Below, in pieces: positions 9,838 through 15,730 of a stretch of DNA of 15,730 bases. The position numbers and the translations under genes are program-made. The stretch covers positions 1-15,730 of the forward strand of contig JARXAU010000108.1 of NCBI GenBank assembly GCA_029865675.1. The letters run 5' to 3'. A model generated the notes under the pieces. The model was not told where the DNA came from, searched no databases, and was given only the letters and a program-made list of their open reading frames with translations. This stretch comes from Rhodoferax sp. (GTDB lineage Bacteria > Pseudomonadota > Gammaproteobacteria > Burkholderiales > Burkholderiaceae_C). Each line of letters starts with the position of its first letter. The first letter of the stretch is position 1.

Positions 9838-10103
9838 CAAATGCCCTCGGCGTCGCGCAAGCGGTCGATCAAGGCATTGCTGACCACACCGCCGCGCGCG
9901 GGCAAGGGTTGGATGCCGTAGGAGGCCAGCCGTTCCGACACCTGGAGCGCTGTGGCGGGTGCTTCGGTAGGCGCCGCCGCCCCGGCTTGAAAAGCGCGGC
10001 GGGCGAGCGCGCTGATGGTTTGGCCCAGCGTCGTCTTGTCGCGGCGCGCCAGCTCTTTGGCGGCCAAGAGAACGTCGTCTTCAATGTCCAGGGTGGTGCG
10101 CAT
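9837..10103 (-). CDS. vapB: VapB-type ribbon-helix-helix antitoxin
   Basis: The 88-residue protein has a ribbon-helix-helix DNA-binding N-terminus: MRTTLDIEDDVLLAAKELAR forms the beta strand and first helix, and TTLGQTISALARRAFQAG the second helix. The C-terminal part, about 45-88, is the likely toxin-neutralising tail, with ASYGIQPLPARGGVVSNALI and a terminal RLRDAEG. Partner order (antitoxin first), the one-base overlap with vapC and matching lengths make a type II toxin-antitoxin pair. RHH antitoxins usually bind their own promoter as dimers; an inverted repeat lies 34-49 bases upstream of the start and could be the operator. The Shine-Dalgarno sequence is poor (GAAAGA, at long spacing). 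A shadow frame starting 12 bases upstream lacks any similarity. Confidence 0.85.
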   Translation of the reverse strand: MRTTLDIEDDVLLAAKELARRDKTTLGQTISALARRAFQAGAAAPTEAPATALQVSERLASYGIQPLPARGGVVSNALIDRLRDAEGI

Positions 10104-10128
10104 TGGTGTTCATCTTTCAAAAGGGTGC

Positions 10129-10153
10129 TTGATGCGTGATGCTAAGGCATCAA
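10129..10153 (-). promoter_or_regulatory. Candidate operator of the vapBC operon
   Basis: TGATGC (10137-10142) and GCATCA (10147-10152) form a 6-base inverted repeat with a 4-base spacer. A further TGATGC copy at 10130-10135 can also pair with it, as TTGATGC (10129-10135) with GCATCAA (10147-10153). Three half-sites next to an RHH antitoxin gene fit cooperative binding of VapB dimers, but the sequence alone does not prove it. Confidence 0.45.
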
Positions 10154-10244
10154 AAGCGTTCCCGCCTGTGTCTTGCTGGCCGGTCTTGATATTGTCTGAA
10201 CGCTTGGGCCCTGGCGGGGCTGGGGTTTGCCCACTCTCCCCCCA

Positions 10245-10271
10245 CCCCTCTCGCCCAGCGGGCGAGAGGGG
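10245..10271. repeat. REP-like GC-rich hairpin, copy 1
   Basis: A perfect 12-base stem (CCCCTCTCGCCC with its complement) has an AGC loop at 10257-10259 and is preceded by a C-run ending at 10243. It is the mirror image of the hairpin at 10512-10544. Such CCCTCTC/GAGAGGG hairpins flanked by C- or G-runs recur between genes in many betaproteobacteria. It could also act as a transcription stop, though no T-run follows. Confidence 0.65.
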
Positions 10272-10511
10272 GGTCAAAGTCCGAATTTGGTTTCTGCGCT
10301 TCGGCTAGGCTTCTACTGGCCTAGTGCCTGTGGGTAGGGTTGCGGCACTTTGGTACGGCGCCGTCGCCGCGACGGCTTTCGGGGTTTGGGCGCAGCTTCT
10401 GGAAGATTCGCGGCTCGGCGCCGTCGTTACCAAGCTCTGCCGCCTTTAGCCGAAGGGCAGGTCCCGGTGGTGCCGTAGCCGACGCGACGAAACCCCATGT
10501 GGCTGTTGGCT

Positions 10512-10544
10512 CCCCCTCTCCTCCCCGCTGGGGAGGAGAGGGGG
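10512..10544. repeat. REP-like GC-rich hairpin, copy 2
   Basis: A perfect 15-base stem has the loop GCT at 10527-10529 and is followed by a G-run after 10546. Read on the minus strand it aligns with copy 1 over the C-run, stem and AGC loop. It lies 46 bases beyond the topB stop codon, so it could also mark or end the topB transcript. Confidence 0.65.
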
Positions 10545-10589
10545 TTGGGGGGTGTGGCGGGGCACGCGCCGCCCCGGAGATCTGGCGGG

Positions 10590-13613
<3,024 letters not shown>

Positions 13614-13618
13614 GTGAC

Positions 13619-13624
13619 TACAAT
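13619..13624 (+). promoter_or_regulatory. Possible -10 element for the SET gene
   Basis: TACAAT on the plus strand matches five of six consensus bases, just upstream of the topB ATG. It would give a leader of about 75 bases before the GTG at 13706. No good -35 box is seen 16-18 bases upstream (TTGAGA at 13592-13597 is too far), so confidence is low. Confidence 0.3.
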
Positions 13625-13634
13625 TCCTTTGCTC

Positions 13635-13654
13635 GCGCACGCACTGGCGTGCGC
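13635..13654. promoter_or_regulatory. Perfect dyad between topB and the SET gene
   Basis: GCGCACGC and GCGTGCGC are an 8-base perfect inverted repeat with the spacer ACTG. The dyad lies 22-41 bases upstream of the topB ATG in the shared divergent region, with CACGC-rich half-repeats continuing to about 13675. It could be a regulator site governing both genes or a hairpin in the topB leader. No protein can be assigned. Confidence 0.4.
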
Positions 13655-13705
13655 CTGCAGGCACGCACACGCGCACCCATACGATTCACCATACCAAATT
13701 TTTTC

Positions 13706-14197
13706 GTGCTCAAGAAAACCGTGCCTGTTCCTGGCAGCCGCCGTACCCAAGTCCGTGAGTCCGGCATCCACGGCAAGGGCGTGTTTGCGATGCGTGATTT
13801 CGCTGAGGGCGAGACCATCATGGAGTACACCGGCGAGATCATCAGCTGGCAAGAAGCCCAGGACCGCCACCCGCACGACCCGAGCAACCCCAACCACACG
13901 TTTTACTTCCATATCGACGACACGCGGGTCATTGACGGCCTGCGCAAGGGCAATTCGGCCAAATGGATCAACCATTCCTGCGATGGCAACTGCGAGGCCG
14001 ACGAGGTGCGCGGGCGCATTTTCATCAAGGCCTTGCGCAATATTGCCGCCGGTGAAGAGCTGCACTACGACTACGGCCTGGTGACCGACGAGCGCTACAC
14101 CGCCAAACTCAAGGCCGAATACCCCTGCTGGTGCGGTGCCAAAAGCTGCCGTGGCACCCTGCTTGCGCCCAAGCGCCCGCAGTGGCGCAAGCGCTAA
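13706..14197 (+). CDS. SET-domain protein-lysine N-methyltransferase
   Basis: From the GTG at 13706 this gives 163 residues (first codons read MLKKTVPVPGSRR). An open frame extends upstream to 13592, but that part overlaps the topB start and looks non-coding. SET proteins use S-adenosylmethionine to methylate lysine side chains. The motifs are in order: GIHGKGVFA (21-28), EYTGEIIS (40-47), KWINHSCDGNC (86-96) with the N-H-S-C SAM-binding core, ELHYDYG (118-124) with the catalytic-region tyrosine, and a post-SET cluster CWCGAKSC (Cys141, Cys143, Cys148) that can hold zinc with Cys96. It is a compact, seemingly complete enzyme, cytoplasmic, without a partner domain. It is divergent from topB by 92 bases and precedes birA by 27 bases. 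The substrate is unknown; the TopB lysine tail is a candidate by adjacency. No Shine-Dalgarno is visible, so the start is uncertain. Confidence 0.88.
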   Translation: MLKKTVPVPGSRRTQVRESGIHGKGVFAMRDFAEGETIMEYTGEIISWQEAQDRHPHDPSNPNHTFYFHIDDTRVIDGLRKGNSAKWINHSCDGNCEADEVRGRIFIKALRNIAAGEELHYDYGLVTDERYTAKLKAEYPCWCGAKSCRGTLLAPKRPQWRKR

Positions 14198-14224
14198 AAA
14201 CACCCCCCTTCGTCCAAGTCACCC

Positions 14225-15070
14225 ATGCCTGTCGCCGACCAAGCCCCGCCGCTGCTTTGGCCTGCCGAGGCCATTTGGCAGGCGGTGGAGCCGTTGTTGC
14301 CGGGGTTCAGCGTCGAAGTGTTGCCGGAGCTGCCGTCCACCAACACCGAACTCATGCGCCGCGCCCGCCTGGGCCGCACCGACCCCGTGTTGCTGGTGGC
14401 CGAACGCCAAACCGCCGGCCGGGGCCGCTTGGGACGCCAATGGACCAGCCACGGTGCCAACGCGCAGATGCCAAACCGGACGGCGCAGCCAGACGCGTCC
14501 CTGGCCTTTTCGCTAGGCCTGGCGCTCTCACCGCAAGATTGGTCGGGCCTGTCGCTCGCCGTGGGCTTGGCGGTAGCGCAAAGCTTGCACCCCGACGTAG
14601 GCCTCAAATGGCCCAACGACCTGTGGTTTGACGGGCGCAAGCTAGGCGGCATCCTGATCGAGACTGCCGCCGCAGGTGGCGTGCGCTACGCCGTCGTGGG
14701 TGTAGGCCTCAATATAGAGCTGCCGTGCGCGCAAGATTTGCGTACGCCACCGGCTGCTTTGCGCGAGTTGTTGCCCACCGTGGACGCTGCGCAGGCGCTA
14801 GCTTGCATCGCCTTGCCGCTGGCGCAAACCCTGCTGCGCTTTGTTGCCGAGGGTTTTGGCCCGCTGCGCAGCGCTTTTCACACGCGCGATTTGCTGTACG
14901 GCCAAGCGGTGGAATGCACCGACGGCACGGTGGGCCTGGCGCGGGGCGTGAACGCATCGGGCGCGCTCATGGTGCACACGGCCAGCGGACTGAAGGAAAT
15001 CAGCAGCGCCGAGGTGAGTGTTCGCGTGCAGCCCAAAGCGCCAAGCCGCCACACCGATGCGCCGGTCTGA
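14225..15070 (+). CDS. birA: Biotin--[acetyl-CoA-carboxylase] ligase, monofunctional
   Basis: The 281-residue enzyme activates biotin with ATP and attaches it to the biotin carboxyl carrier protein of acetyl-CoA carboxylase and other carboxylases. The catalytic core is clear: PSTNTEL (37-43), the biotinyl-AMP loop GRGRLGRQW (65-73), KWPNDL (128-133), KLGGILIE (139-146) and GVGLNIELP (159-167). The C-terminal SH3-like cap follows (LYGQAVECTDGTVGLARGVNASGALMVHT). There is no N-terminal winged helix, so it is a group I ligase and not a biotin-operon repressor. It follows the SET gene by 27 bases and its end overlaps the next gene by 14 bases, which suggests one transcript. The ribosome binding site is weak. 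In my reading the fold is complete. Confidence 0.95.
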   Translation: MPVADQAPPLLWPAEAIWQAVEPLLPGFSVEVLPELPSTNTELMRRARLGRTDPVLLVAERQTAGRGRLGRQWTSHGANAQMPNRTAQPDASLAFSLGLALSPQDWSGLSLAVGLAVAQSLHPDVGLKWPNDLWFDGRKLGGILIETAAAGGVRYAVVGVGLNIELPCAQDLRTPPAALRELLPTVDAAQALACIALPLAQTLLRFVAEGFGPLRSAFHTRDLLYGQAVECTDGTVGLARGVNASGALMVHTASGLKEISSAEVSVRVQPKAPSRHTDAPV

Positions 15071-15485
15071 TTGGTTCACCCGCAGCGCTGACGCCTTGGG
15101 CCGGCGGCCCTGGCTCGCGCCCCTTGTGTTGTTGGGGCTTAACCTGGGGTATTTCGCCTGGTCACAGGATGCGGTCAGCGGCTTGGGCATAGGCAATGTG
15201 TCGGCACAACAGCGGTCGGATGCAGACCCGCTGGAGCAGGGCATTCGCCTGCTGTCGGTGCAAGAGGGCTTGCAGGTGCAGCTTAAGGCGCAGCTAGCCC
15301 GCGCCCAAGCCGAAGCGGCTGCGCTCGCGAACGAGCCGGAAAAAGTGGGTGACACCGTGCAGGAATCCGAAATCGTGCTCGAATATGAGCCGCCTTCCAA
15401 GCCATCGGCTGCAACACGGCCGGCCAGCAAAAACAAAGCGCCACAACCTATCGTCGAACTCCGGGTCAAGAACCCCCGGTATTAA
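15057..15485 (+). CDS. Small single-pass membrane protein of unknown function
   Basis: The ATG at 15057 overlaps the birA end by 14 bases and gives 142 residues. An arginine-rich N-terminus (MRRSDWFTRSADALGRR) precedes one membrane span about 18-36 (PWLAPLVLLGLNLGYFAWSQ), so the rest is probably periplasmic. Then come PLEQGIRLLS, a helical Gln/Ala-rich stretch (about 67-95), an acidic segment and a Pro/Lys/Ala-rich tail. The span with YFAWSQ and the following IRLLS resemble the N-terminus of betaproteobacterial SPOR-domain proteins, but no SPOR domain follows, so it may be a paralogue that lost or never had it. Its last 20 bases overlap the convergent kinase gene. Function is not assigned; cell-envelope location is inferred. 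Confidence 0.7.
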   Translation: MRRSDWFTRSADALGRRPWLAPLVLLGLNLGYFAWSQDAVSGLGIGNVSAQQRSDADPLEQGIRLLSVQEGLQVQLKAQLARAQAEAAALANEPEKVGDTVQESEIVLEYEPPSKPSAATRPASKNKAPQPIVELRVKNPRY

Positions 15486-15730
15486 AGCGCACAGTAAAGC
15501 AGGCCCCAGGCGGCAGATGGCCGGGGCGGCTGTCTTCCACCGACACGCTGGCGCGATGTTGTTTGGCAATCTCCAACACGATGGGCAGCCCCAAGCCGGA
15601 GCCATCGGCCTCATTACCCAGGGCACGGTAAAACGGCTGGAACACCCGCTCGCGCTCGGCCGCCGCAATTCCCGGGCCGGTGTCCTCCACCTGCAAAACG
15701 ACCGCCTTGCTGAAGGGGTCGATCAGCACC
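15466..15730 (-). CDS. Sensor histidine kinase, C-terminal ATPase part (5' end outside window)
   Basis: The frame is open to the window's right edge, so only the last 87 or so residues are present. They form the end of a GHKL (HATPase_c) domain: VEDTGPGIAAAERERVFQPFYR contains the G1 box (DTGPGI) and F box (VFQPFYR), and DGSGLGLPIVLEIAKQHRA contains the G2 box (GSGLGL). This domain binds ATP and phosphorylates the dimerisation-domain histidine, which is not in the window. The spacing and the PIVLEIAKQH pattern fit the QseC/TctE-like group, but membrane and sensor domains are needed to tell. The 3' end overlaps the convergent small membrane protein by 20 bases. A response regulator gene is expected further to the right. 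Confidence 0.9.
   Translation of the reverse strand, partial: VLIDPFSKAVVLQVEDTGPGIAAAERERVFQPFYRALGNEADGSGLGLPIVLEIAKQHRASVSVEDSRPGHLPPGACFTVRFNTGGS

Larger units (their letters stand above)
10245..10544. mobile_element. MITE- or BIME-like block bounded by inverted REP-like hairpins
   Basis: This fills most of the gene-free stretch 10104-10589. Two similar hairpins in opposite orientation (10245-10271 and 10512-10544) enclose nested inverted repeats: CTTCGGCTA (10299-10307) with TAGCCGAAG (10447-10455); TTGGTA (10350-10355) with TACCAA (10428-10433); and the self-complementary CGGCGCCG directly inside each (10356-10363 and 10416-10423). GGGGTTT (10381-10387) and AAACCCC (10490-10496) also match. 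Smaller hairpins are CTAGGC with GCCTAG (10305-10324) and CCGTCG-CCG-CGACGG (10361-10375). There is no transposase frame. A non-autonomous element mobilised in trans, or a REP pair, would explain the symmetry. Element boundaries and target duplications are not resolved. Confidence 0.45.

Noticed and set aside
10355..10423. Repeated CGGCGCCG units as a CRISPR or iteron array
   Set aside because: There are only two copies, each palindromic and part of a larger inverted symmetry, with no regular spacers and no cas or rep gene.

Overview
The window looks like a chromosomal segment of a betaproteobacterium, most likely order Burkholderiales and family Comamonadaceae (inferred from protein style, high-GC codon use and gene types; no database was searched). 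Most of it is GC-rich housekeeping or general metabolic DNA. Positions 1 to about 1030 are visibly poorer in GC and look acquired.

Layout. (1) 1-1107: the 3' part of an RDD-family membrane protein gene and a small SRPBCC-fold gene. They are separated by a structured spacer that resembles an integron attC site, and a second attC-like half-site follows the second stop codon. This may be the degenerate end of a gene-cassette array. (2) 1108-3032, minus strand: an Old Yellow Enzyme-type flavin oxidoreductase followed by a MurU-type sugar-1-phosphate nucleotidyltransferase. (3) 3298-7835, plus strand: transketolase and glyceraldehyde-3-phosphate dehydrogenase (a central-carbon pair), then a class I glutamine amidotransferase-like hydrolase and a YqhA-family membrane protein. 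(4) 7849-10103, minus strand: a tight vapB-vapC toxin-antitoxin pair reading into a cation diffusion facilitator and a PlsC-like acyltransferase. (5) 10104-10589: a gene-free stretch with two long GC-rich hairpins in opposite orientation enclosing further inverted repeats, like a REP pair or MITE. (6) 10590-13613, minus: a topoisomerase III with an added lysine/alanine-rich tail and a C-terminal SWIB domain. (7) 13706-15485, plus: a SET-domain lysine methyltransferase divergent from topB, then biotin protein ligase and a small single-pass membrane protein. (8) 15466-15730, minus: the C-terminal ATPase end of a sensor histidine kinase running off the window.

The most interesting feature is the divergent topB/SET pair. 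A topoisomerase carrying a histone H1-like lysine tail and a SWIB domain sits next to a SET methyltransferase, three chromatin-type modules within about 3.6 kb. The working hypothesis is that the SET enzyme methylates lysines in the TopB tail or in a histone-like protein elsewhere in the genome. This is inference from domain content and adjacency. The attC-like remnant and the MITE-like block are the next most useful leads.
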